Below are positions 1-8,561 of a stretch of 64,000 nt of DNA, piece after piece. Origin of the DNA: DATAOG01 sp963798075 (lineage in GTDB: Bacteria > Pseudomonadota > Alphaproteobacteria > Geminicoccales > Geminicoccaceae); NCBI GenBank assembly GCA_963798075.1, contig CAWCRU010000040.1:33486-97485 (forward strand), in the 5' to 3' direction. The translations under genes and the position numbers were made by a program. Position 1 is the stretch's first letter. Every line of letters starts with the position of its first letter. The notes beneath the pieces were generated by a model. That model ran no database searches and was not told the origin of the DNA. It worked only from the letters and a program-made list of their open reading frames with translations.

Positions 1-799
1 GTGGAGGCTACTCTGGGGCGGGAGTTGGTGCGCCACATCGATCGGATCCTCATTCGCGCATACCTGTACGCCAGATTGGACAAAGAGGCCGGTGGTAAGC
101 GTCCGAGCGGTTGGGCGGGATTTGTTGGTCAATTCTGCACCTACCCGGCGCTTCATCGGGATGAAGGGCGAGAGTTTATGAGGAGGACGTTGTGCGAGGA
201 ATTTGGGTTTTCATACGAAACTGGCGAAGAGATGGTCAGAGATATTGACCAGGGTGAGCTTGATGCATTGCAGCGGGACCTCATGGGGATCCGGGCCGTC
301 GCGGGCCGCGTCAAGGAGAAGGAGGAGATCTTATCTTTTAACGACGCGCTTCATGTATTAAGGATCTACGCTAAGCGGAGATCGCTGCGGGAAACAAGTA
401 AAGCAAATCCTTATGGTTTCAGGACGTGGTGGTTAACTCAGGAGACGCATGTGCTCGGTGCGACGCGCAATTTGGTGCGGACTCGACGGAGCGAGATATA
501 TAATGCGGCCAGAATTTTTGATCAACTTCATGAGCCTGTCGCCGTCGGCGGAGGAGGTCAGGAAGAGCTTTGCGACTATCTTTCCAACACTGCTGGGAAT
601 GAAACTGTCGAACAGGATGCGCGATGAGCTCTTTAAGGAGGTGATAGCGCGAGTGAAGGAGGCCTTCGAAATTAGCGAAGGACGGGCGCGGGCGTTGGCA
701 AGCGAGTTAGCGGATCGGCTGAAAGGAGATCTGTACAAGGAGTATCCATTCGAGCTCGGGCCATTTGGAAGCTGGCTCGATCGGGGAAGCGAAGTCTAG
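1..799 (+). CDS. Unknown protein, frameshifted, possibly 5' incomplete
   Basis: The first frame is open from a GTG at base 1 to a stop at 625-627, so the true start may lie upstream of the window. From about base 500 the convincing reading moves to the next frame, which has an ATG at 503 and ends at 799. Adding one TA unit to the TA run at 495-501 joins the frames as ...SEIYIMRPEFLINF, giving one protein of about 265 residues. It is rich in charged helices and carries the segment ANPYGFRTWWLTQE near residue 135. I do not recognise the family. G+C is visibly lower than in the rest of the window, which suggests acquired DNA. The alternative is two overlapping small genes. Confidence 0.45.
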
Positions 800-814
800 G
801 GAGCTGAAAGGCCC

Positions 815-1430
815 TGGGGCCCGGGGTCAGGTTTGGCCCGGGGTCAGGTCTTGGTGCCGGGGTCAGGTCTTTGCCCGGGGTCAGGGGCCCGGGGTCAGGT
901 CTAGGGGCCCGGGGTCAGGGGCCCGGGGTCAGAGGGGCCCGGGGTCAGAGGGGCCCGGGGTCAGGGGCCCGGGGTCAGGTCTTGCAGTCAAGCATTGCCG
1001 CGTTGCCCGGGGTCCGTTGCCGGGGTCACGTTTGCCCGGGGTCAGTTGCCGGGGTCAGGTCTCACGTTGCCGGGGCCCGGGGTCAGGTCTTGCAGTCAAG
1101 CATTCGGCCCCCGGGCGGCGAACGGCCCGGGCCGACGGTACTTCATGAACGCCATAGTGTCGCGCAATCGCGCGGAGCGTGTGGCCACCGGCGTGCGCGG
1201 CGGACATCGCCTCGGCGCGATCGCGGCTTTCGGCTTCGTAGCGGGCGAGCGGTTTCGGTGCCGGCAATCGCTGGTCGCGGGGGCGTCAAAGAGCGTCTCT
1301 GCCGGGGTCAGGTCTCATTGCCGGGGTCAGGTCTTGCAGTCAAGCATTCCATTGCCGGGGTCAGGTCTTGCAGTCAAGCATTCCGGCAGCCGGGGTCGGC
1401 GGCCGGGGTCAGGTCTTGCAGTCAAGCATT
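815..1430. repeat. Array of RAYT-associated terminal repeats
   Basis: Five full copies of a 26-bp unit, whose minus-strand core is TGCAAGACCTGACCCC, lie in one orientation at 971-996, 1079-1104, 1323-1348, 1357-1382 and 1405-1430. Between about 815 and 970 the GGGGTCAG half of the unit recurs many times at 12-20 bp spacing, embedded in GGGGCCC runs. The same core occurs inverted at 2285-2308, on the far side of the transposase gene. Open frames crossing this region are products of the repeat, not genes. Confidence 0.85.
1134..1294 (-). pseudogene. Duplicated 3' fragment of the RAYT gene
   Basis: About 160 bp here repeat, with few differences, the transposase 3' end at 1457-1623. Both encode a tail containing RYEAESRDRAEAMSAAH and the helix-turn-helix-like HTLRAIARHYGVHE. 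The copy has lost a base where the intact one reads TACTTTCATG, which puts its last residues out of frame. It is bounded on both sides by terminal repeat units (1079-1104 and 1323-1348), as expected if the 3' tail plus its end repeat was copied in tandem. Confidence 0.75.
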
Positions 1431-2262
1431 CCGGCCCTCCTGGCGGCGAACGGCCCGGCTGACGGTACTTTCATGAACGCCATAGTGTCGCGCAATCGCG
1501 CGGAGCGTATGGCCACCGGCGTGCGCGGCGGACATCGCCTCGGCGCGATCGCGGCTTTCGGCTTCGTAGCGGGTGAGCGGTTTCGGTGCCGGCAATCGCT
1601 GGTCTCGGGGGACGTCGAAGAGCGTGTCAGCGGCCTCGATCCGGGCCTTCATCTGCGCGACGAACTCTTCGGTGCCGAGGTAGACCTGGGCCTTCAAATG
1701 GTCCCAGACCGGCTCCCCGCCGTCGGTGACGAAGGCGACGTAGGCCTGCTGGGCCGCGCTCCGGCCGCGAGCGAACTGGCTCAGCAACCAGTCGATGCAA
1801 AGATGCTCGGGGGCGCCCAGCGAGCCCAGCGGTCGCGCGATAGCTGCTCCATCGCCAGTCCGCCGCCCGGACCACCATGCCGGCACGGACCGGATTCAGC
1901 GCGACGTAGCGACAGAGCTCCAGCAGATGCGCGTCGCGCTCCACCAGCACGGCATGGTAGCGGCCCTGGAACACGTGACCGGAGCGGCCGTGGCGCCGGT
2001 CGAAGGCCTGGGTGTACATGCCATTCAGGTCGCGCATGCCGCTCGAGAGGTTGGCTGCCGGCGTCTCGAGCACGAGGTGATAGTGGTTGCTCATCAGGCA
2101 ATACGCGTGACAGAGCCAGCCCTGCCGCTCGACCGTGCGCCACAGGAGGTCGAGAAAGCGGTGACGATCGGCGGTGTCCTCATAGATCGGCGCCTGCGCG
2201 TTGCCGCGCGCGGTCACGTGGTAGAGGGCACCCTCGAACTCGAGGCGGAGAGGTCGAGCCAT
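1422..2262 (-). pseudogene. REP-associated tyrosine transposase (RAYT), frameshifted
   Basis: The Y1-transposase (HUH nuclease) domain starts at MARPLRLEFEGALYHVTARG (ATG at 2262). It contains the metal-binding HxH in LMSNHYHLVLET and a tyrosine-bearing helix around LNGMYTQAFDRRHG, followed by FQGRYHAVLVE and CRYVALNPVRAG. At the run of five G at 1809-1813 the frame breaks: reading continues as GAPEHLCIDWLLSQFARG in another frame and ends at 1422 with a predicted helix-turn-helix (AIARHYGVHESTVSRAVRR). The stop codon lies inside a terminal repeat unit. These proteins nick and join single-stranded REP DNA. As written the gene is broken, although one base would restore it. Confidence 0.8.
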
Positions 2263-2284
2263 GGCCGCTTCGTATCGCCGTCGA

Positions 2285-2308
2285 TGCATGAATGCAAGAC
2301 CTGACCCC
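2285..2308. repeat. Inverted terminal repeat upstream of the RAYT gene
   Basis: The sequence contains TGCAAGACCTGACCCC on the plus strand, the inverse of the five copies at 971-1430, and starts 22 bp upstream of the transposase ATG. It probably marks the 5' boundary of the element. Confidence 0.75.
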
Positions 2309-2485
2309 AACCTGGGAACCGGTAATTTGCAACGCGTCTCTGGTTCCGCCGGAGCTGCCGGAGGTGTAGGAGGCGAGCGACCAACTGGCGCTGTTCTGAC
2401 GCCGTCGCGGTCAATACCAGCCCTCAAGCCGGCCCGAGGGAAAAGGTGTCGGGAACCTTTCCACAACTCCCGGTTGCTTTCCCCC

Positions 2486-2561
2486 GATCCCGACGCCGGT
2501 CAAGGTCGCGCGCAAGCGCGCCGGCTGCGCCGGTCGAAGATCCTTGACCGGCCTCGGGATC
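2486..2561. repeat. 20-bp inverted repeat, 36-bp loop
   Basis: GATCCCGACGCCGGTCAAGG at 2486-2505 pairs with its near-perfect reverse complement at 2542-2561, 19 of 20 bases matching. The GC-rich loop can itself pair. It could be a REP/BIME-type element or the scar of a small mobile element. Confidence 0.75.
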
Positions 2562-2580
2562 GGTGCGGATGCTGGGCATG

Positions 2581-2612
2581 GCCTGCGTAAGGCAGATCCT
2601 GCCTTCGCAGGC
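2581..2612. repeat. Perfect-stem hairpin with one bulge
   Basis: GCCTGCG-T-AAGGCAG pairs with CTGCCTTCGCAGGC across a 3-base ATC loop, leaving one unpaired T. No T-run follows on either strand, so it does not look like a classic terminator. Confidence 0.7.
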
Positions 2613-3125
2613 CTGCAAGATAGCTGGCACGGGGGCCGGTCCGCCGGCGCACGATGCGTCACTTCCGTGCGCTCGACGCAACACCCTCGGCCATCAACTC
2701 ACTTGATCTTGAGTTAATCCTCCAGATTCCGACCTCGCCTGACGCACTAGATAACATCTTTAATCGATTGTTCCAGGCGGATAAGCTGAAACCTCTCCGG
2801 CCCGAAGGATCAATGATCTCCATTGATTAAGAAGTCAGCCTCACTGATAGGTCGGCTCGGACCGAGCCCCCACAATCAGAACATGCGTCACTTCAAGAAA
2901 AACATGCGCCACCGATGCGCCGCCGTCCAAGCCGAAGATGCGCCACCGGCGGCGCATTCTGAAGTTGGTGATCGGGTGGATTCAGTGCGGAGAATCGAGC
3001 ATGATTTTCAAGATACTCCGGATGGCTGGCGCTGTGCCTGACTGCCGGCGGCGTCATCAGCGCCACTTGGCAACGTGGACGACCTGGTTCCGGCATCGTC
3101 ATTACGGTTGGAGGGTCGGGCGGGC

Positions 3126-3178
3126 GGATCAAGCGGGATCAATCCAGGGGCTCGGGATCAGGGGGATCAAGCGGATCA
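3126..3178. repeat. Cluster of five GGATCA hexamers
   Basis: GGATCA occurs at 3126, 3136, 3155, 3164 and 3173, at spacings of 9-19 bp. The cluster runs into the stop codon of the neighbouring PLP enzyme gene, so it sits in that gene's 3' region. Its function is unknown. Confidence 0.6.
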
Positions 3179-4465
3179 GACCGCGTCGAGGGCCTGGGCG
3201 AGGTCGGCGATCAGGTCTTCGGGGTGCTCGACGCCGACCGAGAGGCGGACCATGGCGGGGGTGATGCCGAGCTCGGCCTGGCGCTCGGGCGGGATGTCGG
3301 AGTGGGTCATGCTCGCCGGGTGCTCGGCCAGGCTCTCGGTGCCGCCCAGGCTCACCGCCAGCCGGACCAGCTTCAAGGCGTCGAGCAGGCGGAAGGCCTC
3401 GGGCTCGCCGCCGTGGACCTCGAAGGCGAAGGTCGAGCCCGGCGCCTTGCACTGGCGCCGGTAGAGCTCGAAGTCGGGGTGGTCCTCGGCGAGAAAACCC
3501 AGATAGTGCACGTGTTTGACCTTGGGGTGCTCGTGCAGGAACTCGGCGATGTAGCGGGCATTCTTCATGGCGCTGGTCATGCGCAGCTTCAGGGTCTCGA
3601 GGCTGCGCATGAGCAGCCAGCCGGTGTGCGGGTCGGACATGGTGCCAAGGATCGTGCGCATGCCGCGCACAGGCGCCAGGCGCGCCTCGGCGCCGAGGCA
3701 GGCGCCCGCGATCACGTCGCTGTGGCCGCCCACGTATTTGGTCAAGGAATAGACCACGAGGTCGGCGCCCTGGGCCAGCGGCTGCTGCCAGAGCGGGCCC
3801 AGGAAGGTGTTGTCGACGATGAGCGGCGGCCGCCCGCCGGGCTTGGCCGGCAGGCGTCTTGCGATCTCGGCGCAGTGCGCGATGTCGACCAGCGCGTTGG
3901 TCGGATTGGCCGGCGTCTCGAGCAGGATCGCGCCGACCGGCCCCGCGCGGCCCGCCGCCTTGACCGCCTGGTCGAGCGAGCGGCCGCCGCCGCCGGCGCT
4001 GAAGCCCTCGGGCTTGATGCCGAACTGGGGCAGGATGTTCTGGATCAGGAACTCGGTGCCGCCATAGAGCGGCTCGCTGTGGACGATCACGTCGCCCGGG
4101 CGCAGGAAGGTCCAAAGGGTGGTCGAGATCGCGGCCATGCCGCTCGAGAACACGAGGCTCGACTCGGCCCCGTCCCACAGGCCCAGCCGGTCCTCGAGAA
4201 TCTCCAGATCCGGATTGTTGATCCGCGAGTAGATGAGCCCCGGCTCCTCGGCCGGCCGCTTGTCCCGCAGCCCATACGCGACCTCGAAGAAGGCTTTGCC
4301 GGCCGCGGCGCGCTCGAACACGAAGGTCGAGGTCTGGAACACCGGGCACTTGACCGAGCCCTCCGAGAGCTTGGGGTCGTAGCCGTAGCTCATCATGAGC
4401 GTCTCGGGATGCAGCGTATGGTTGCCGATGGTCCGGTGGCGGTAGGGCTTCTGCGGCTTGGCCAT
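3176..4465 (-). CDS. Cystathionine gamma-synthase family PLP enzyme
   Basis: This is a 429-residue cytosolic PLP enzyme of the Cys/Met metabolism family (trans-sulfuration enzymes such as MetB, MetC, MetZ and methionine gamma-lyase). The PLP lysine is in VVYSLTKYVGGHSDVIAG, and the cofactor-phosphate region is SSGMAAISTTLWTF. The start MAKPQKPYRHRTIGNH was chosen because upstream codons in the same frame look non-coding. The N-terminal block PETLMMSYGYDP and the insertion around YGLRDKRPAEEPG are typical of a subfamily usually annotated only to family level, so I do not choose between synthase, beta-lyase and gamma-lyase. It is monocistronic and transcribed away from the ClC gene end. Confidence 0.85.
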   Translation of the reverse strand: MAKPQKPYRHRTIGNHTLHPETLMMSYGYDPKLSEGSVKCPVFQTSTFVFERAAAGKAFFEVAYGLRDKRPAEEPGLIYSRINNPDLEILEDRLGLWDGAESSLVFSSGMAAISTTLWTFLRPGDVIVHSEPLYGGTEFLIQNILPQFGIKPEGFSAGGGGRSLDQAVKAAGRAGPVGAILLETPANPTNALVDIAHCAEIARRLPAKPGGRPPLIVDNTFLGPLWQQPLAQGADLVVYSLTKYVGGHSDVIAGACLGAEARLAPVRGMRTILGTMSDPHTGWLLMRSLETLKLRMTSAMKNARYIAEFLHEHPKVKHVHYLGFLAEDHPDFELYRRQCKAPGSTFAFEVHGGEPEAFRLLDALKLVRLAVSLGGTESLAEHPASMTHSDIPPERQAELGITPAMVRLSVGVEHPEDLIADLAQALDAV

Positions 4466-4604
4466 GCTGGAATCCTCGTGGTATCCGGGCCCGATCGCGG
4501 CCCGCGGCGCCTGAGACCCTACGGTCTCCGGCGATGTCCGCATGCGCGCGCGAGGAGATATGGTTATCACAATCGCACGCGCAAGTAGAGAAATCGCCCG
4601 AGCT

Positions 4605-6425
4605 TCAGGTCCAGTACGGCCGGATGCTCGCGGCCACCGAATTGGCGATGTGCTCCTTGCTGATCACGCCGACCACGTCGTCCGGGCGCGGCACGCGGCC
4701 GCCCTTGACGACGACCGCCATGGCGCCGCCACGGCGCCACATGCGGCGGATGACGTCGAACACGACATCGTCCTCGCGCGCGATCGTGAAATCGGGGCGC
4801 GCGACGTCGCCGAGCGTGATCCCGGTATAGGCGCCCTCGAGCCCGCGCCGGAGGCCGGTATTGACGCGCTGCACGCCGACGATCCGGGCCCCGTGGGTCA
4901 CCACGACGTGGCGCAGCTTGCCGGCCTCTTCGGGCCGCCGCAGGAACTCGTCGAAGCTCATCTCGGCCGGCAGCACCAGCACGTCGCGGTCCATGACCTC
5001 GTTCGCGTGGCGCACGAGAAACATGTTGGCGTGCAGGACCTTGGGGATCGAGCGGCCGCGGCTCAAGAGCTTGATCGTATAGATGTTCTCGCGCGAGAGC
5101 ACGCGCCGGACGCCGATCGAGAGCGCCACCGCGACGATCATCGGCATCACGATCGCGTAATCGCGGGTCATCTCGAAGATCATCGTGACCGCGGTCATCG
5201 CGGCGCCCGTCCCGCCGCCCACCATGGCCGCCATCCCGACCATGGCAAAGCTCGGCACGCTGATGTCGGGCGAGGGATAGATGGCGCCCGCGAGCGCCCC
5301 GAGGCTGCCGCCCAGGGTGGCGCCCATGAACAACGACGGCGAGAAGATCCCGCCCGAGGCGCCCGAGCCGAGGCTGAGCAGCGTCGCCGTGAATTTGCAG
5401 ACGAACAGCAGGAACAGGAAGGCAAAGCCGCCAAGCCCGCCCAGCAGCAGCGCCTGAATGGTCGAGTAGCCGACCCCCTCGACGTAGTAATGGCCGGCGG
5501 TGCGCATCAAGAGATAGATCATGACGCCGACCGCGACCATGCCGATGCTGTGGCGCAGATAGGGATTGGCGACCTTGTCGAACACCTGCTCGGCGCGGTG
5601 CAGCCCCTGGGTGAAGCCCGCCGCCGCGACCCCGGTCACCGCACCCAGGACCGCATAGGCGAGAAGCGCTGCCGCCGAGACCGCCTCGTTCTCGAGCGCC
5701 GGCAAGGGCGGGATCTGGAAGGCCGGCAGCACGCCCAGGAACAGGCGGCCGACGAAGGTCGCGGTCCCGGTCGCGAGCGCCACCGGCAGGAAGGTGCGGC
5801 CGCTGATCTCGGGCATCATGAGCTCGATCGCGAACATCACGCCGCCGATCGGCGTGTTGAAGGTCGCGGCGATGCCGGCACCCGCCCCGGCGGCCACCAG
5901 CGTGATCCGCTGCCAGGCGGCCATCTTGATGATCTGGCCCATGGTCGAGCCGAACGACGCGCCGATCTGGATGATCGGGCCCTCGCGCCCGACCGCAGCC
6001 CCACTGCCGATCGAGAGGGCCGAAGCCAGCGACTTGACCGCCGCGACCACCGGCCGGATCACGCCTTCCTGATAGTAGACCGCGTTCATCACCTCGGGCA
6101 CGCCATGGCCGCGAGCCTCGGGCGCGAAGGTCTTGACCAGGAAGGTGACGCCGAGCCCGCCGATCACCGGCACCAGGATCACGAGCGGCCCCCAGGGGCT
6201 CGCGGGCGTGAACAGGTTGGCGTCGTAGGTGAAGGACAGCTGGCCCAGGAAGAACAGGTTGTGGATCAGGCCGATCAGCGCGCGAAAGCCGACCGCGCCG
6301 AAGCCCGTGATGACGCCGACCGCGACCGCCAGCAGGGAGAGCGAGGTCAGCCCGATCGGTTGCGAATCCGAAGCGACAGCCGGCTCGGCAGCGCGGGGGA
6401 CAGGTTGCCGTTCGGATGTTTGCAT
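4605..6425 (-). CDS. ClC-family chloride channel/antiporter with CBS domains
   Basis: A 606-residue inner-membrane protein with about ten hydrophobic segments. The ClC signature elements are present in order: GHGVPEVMNAVYYQ, SGAAVGREGPIIQIGAS (including the gating glutamate) and GASGGIFSPSLFMG. After the membrane domain, from about residue 465, come two CBS repeats (KVLHANMFLVRHANEVMDRD... and TLGDVARPDFTIAREDD...VVGVISKEHIANS), which in this family bind adenosine nucleotides and modulate gating. The chosen ATG at 6425 gives a short polar N-terminus; an in-frame ATG at 6506 is an alternative. It is divergent from msrA, and the two likely share a promoter region. Confidence 0.88.
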   Translation of the reverse strand: MQTSERQPVPRAAEPAVASDSQPIGLTSLSLLAVAVGVITGFGAVGFRALIGLIHNLFFLGQLSFTYDANLFTPASPWGPLVILVPVIGGLGVTFLVKTFAPEARGHGVPEVMNAVYYQEGVIRPVVAAVKSLASALSIGSGAAVGREGPIIQIGASFGSTMGQIIKMAAWQRITLVAAGAGAGIAATFNTPIGGVMFAIELMMPEISGRTFLPVALATGTATFVGRLFLGVLPAFQIPPLPALENEAVSAAALLAYAVLGAVTGVAAAGFTQGLHRAEQVFDKVANPYLRHSIGMVAVGVMIYLLMRTAGHYYVEGVGYSTIQALLLGGLGGFAFLFLLFVCKFTATLLSLGSGASGGIFSPSLFMGATLGGSLGALAGAIYPSPDISVPSFAMVGMAAMVGGGTGAAMTAVTMIFEMTRDYAIVMPMIVAVALSIGVRRVLSRENIYTIKLLSRGRSIPKVLHANMFLVRHANEVMDRDVLVLPAEMSFDEFLRRPEEAGKLRHVVVTHGARIVGVQRVNTGLRRGLEGAYTGITLGDVARPDFTIAREDDVVFDVIRRMWRRGGAMAVVVKGGRVPRPDDVVGVISKEHIANSVAASIRPYWT

Positions 6426-6561
6426 GTCGTCGACGCCGGTTGGAGCGGGCGAGCGCCGGCCGGAGGTCGTCCCCCTTGCGCTCGCGTGGCGCCGCACCAT
6501 AGTCATGGAGCCGCCGCGCGGGAAGGGTCGCAGCAGCAAGTCGGATCGAGGAGGACCGCCC

Positions 6562-7111
<550 letters not shown>

Positions 7112-7382
7112 CCGGGAAGCGCTGCCGCGCAAGGCCGCCTCGCAAGCGCGCCGCATGCAGGATGAACGTCCGCGCCGGTCTCCCACCCCTCCCGATCTCG
7201 CCCATCAGGGCTGCCGGGAGGCGCCGCGCGCCGTGCGCGACCGGCCAAGGTGCTTGATCACCCGGTGCCCGCCGCGTAGGTTCGATCGCTCAAATCTCGA
7301 CAGCCCGGCTCTCAGATGGCCAGTCTCGAGACGCTGAGCTGAACGAGGGCGCCCGGAGGCCCTTGGGGGAGGCACCATCGCG

Positions 7383-8456
7383 ATGCGCAGCTTCGCAAGC
7401 CTGGCCGTATGCCTCATGCTCGGCATGCTCTCGCTGGCATCCGTCCGTGCGGCAGCGGCTGAGATCGCCTTCACCGATCAGCGCGGCCAGCTCGTGACCC
7501 TGAGCGGCCCGGCCAAGCGGACCGTCGCGTTCCCCAAGCCGGTGCCCTCGCTCTACATCGCCGTCGACGACGGCATCGAGCACTTGGTCGGCATCCATCC
7601 GGCGGCCCAGAGCGCGATCATGGGCAGCGTCCTCGGAAAGTTCTTTCCGGGTGTTGCCGACATCAGCACCGGGATCGTGGCCCAAGGATTCGTCCCCAAT
7701 GTCGAGGAGCTGCTGAAGATCAATCCGGACGTGGTGATCCAGTGGGCTCTCAAAACCGACCAGTACATCGAGCCGATGGAGCGGGTCGGTCTGACCGTCG
7801 TCGGACTGAGCTATGGCTCCTATGAGATCGAAAGGGAACGGATCAGCATTATCGGCAAGATCGCGCAGCAGGAACAGCGCGCCAATTCATTCTTGGCCTG
7901 GCACGACCAGGTGCGCCAGAATCTGCATGAGACCTTGAGCAGCATTCCTCAAGAAAAACGAGTTCGCATGGTATTCGTCGATCGGTTGGACAACAACGAG
8001 CTGGCGCTGTTCGGAAGAGATGAGTTCTTCTTTCAGATGGCCGGCCTGCGCAACCTGGCGTTCGAAGCTGGCCTGAATCAGGGCACGGTGACCGTCAGCG
8101 CGGAACAGGTTCTGGCGTGGGATCCGGAGATCGTCTTCCTGAACTACTACGACGCGGCGATCACGCCCGCCGATTTTTACGACAACCCGGTCTACGACAG
8201 CATGACCGCGGTGAAGGACCGCCGGATCTACAAGATGCCAACTCTGGGTACGGACAGTCACGAGGCGCCGTTGGTGTGGATGTGGATGACCATGCTGGCC
8301 TACCCCGAGCTCGAGGATTGGGATTTGCGGCGGACCGTCGCGAACAAGTACGTCGAGATGTATGGTCAGAGGCCCTCCGATGCGGACGTCGACCAGATCA
8401 TGCAGCTGGCGACCAATGGCGAAAGCCGGAATTATCTGAAGAAGTTCGGCCGGTAA
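7383..8456 (+). CDS. Periplasmic binding protein of iron-complex ABC importer
   Basis: A 357-residue exported solute-binding protein of the FepB/BtuF (PeriBP) superfamily. A signal peptide runs from MRSFASLAVCLMLGML to about residue 26 (ASVRAAAAE). The family pattern follows: an early GPAKRTVAFP strand, EHLVGIHP, NVEELLKINPDVVIQW, and late DPEIVFLNYYDA with RRIYKMPTLG. Permease and ATPase genes follow on the same strand, making a complete importer. Substrate cannot be decided from sequence (ferric siderophore, heme or cobalamin); no outer-membrane receptor gene and no B12 riboswitch is visible nearby. Confidence 0.85.
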   Translation: MRSFASLAVCLMLGMLSLASVRAAAAEIAFTDQRGQLVTLSGPAKRTVAFPKPVPSLYIAVDDGIEHLVGIHPAAQSAIMGSVLGKFFPGVADISTGIVAQGFVPNVEELLKINPDVVIQWALKTDQYIEPMERVGLTVVGLSYGSYEIERERISIIGKIAQQEQRANSFLAWHDQVRQNLHETLSSIPQEKRVRMVFVDRLDNNELALFGRDEFFFQMAGLRNLAFEAGLNQGTVTVSAEQVLAWDPEIVFLNYYDAAITPADFYDNPVYDSMTAVKDRRIYKMPTLGTDSHEAPLVWMWMTMLAYPELEDWDLRRTVANKYVEMYGQRPSDADVDQIMQLATNGESRNYLKKFGR

Positions 8457-8561
8457 GCCGGCCACGCGGACCGGCAAAGCGTCCCGGTTGCAGCCGATGC
8501 GGAGGCGAGGCGGCGGCCTCGATGGGCGCCAGGCCGCCAACGATCCTGGCCGGGCGCCCTG

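Larger units (their letters stand above)
815..2308. mobile_element. RAYT element with REP-like ends
   Basis: The unit consists of a frameshifted Y1-type transposase gene on the minus strand, many terminal repeat copies at its 3' side and one inverted copy at its 5' side (2285-2308). REP-associated tyrosine transposases are known to recognise short palindrome-associated repeats of this kind. The outer borders are my inference from the first and last repeat copies; no target-site duplication is evident. Confidence 0.65.
2309..3175. other. Long intergenic region, no gene seen
   Basis: None of the short open frames here has a recognisable product. The region holds two strong hairpins (2486-2561 and 2581-2612), an A/T-richer stretch at about 2690-2830, a repeated ATGCGTCACTTC (2653-2664 and 2883-2894), repeated ATGCGCCACCG words near 2905-2945, and a GGATCA cluster at its right end. 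It may be remnant insertion-element or REP DNA. Confidence 0.6.

Noticed and set aside
815..1430. CRISPR array
   Set aside because: Units vary in spacing and are truncated, the intervening DNA is itself repetitive, and no cas genes are present; the repeats match the transposase end.
7112..7382. Cobalamin riboswitch upstream of the importer
   Set aside because: I could not find the conserved B12-box core or the paired arms; the stretch is unremarkable.
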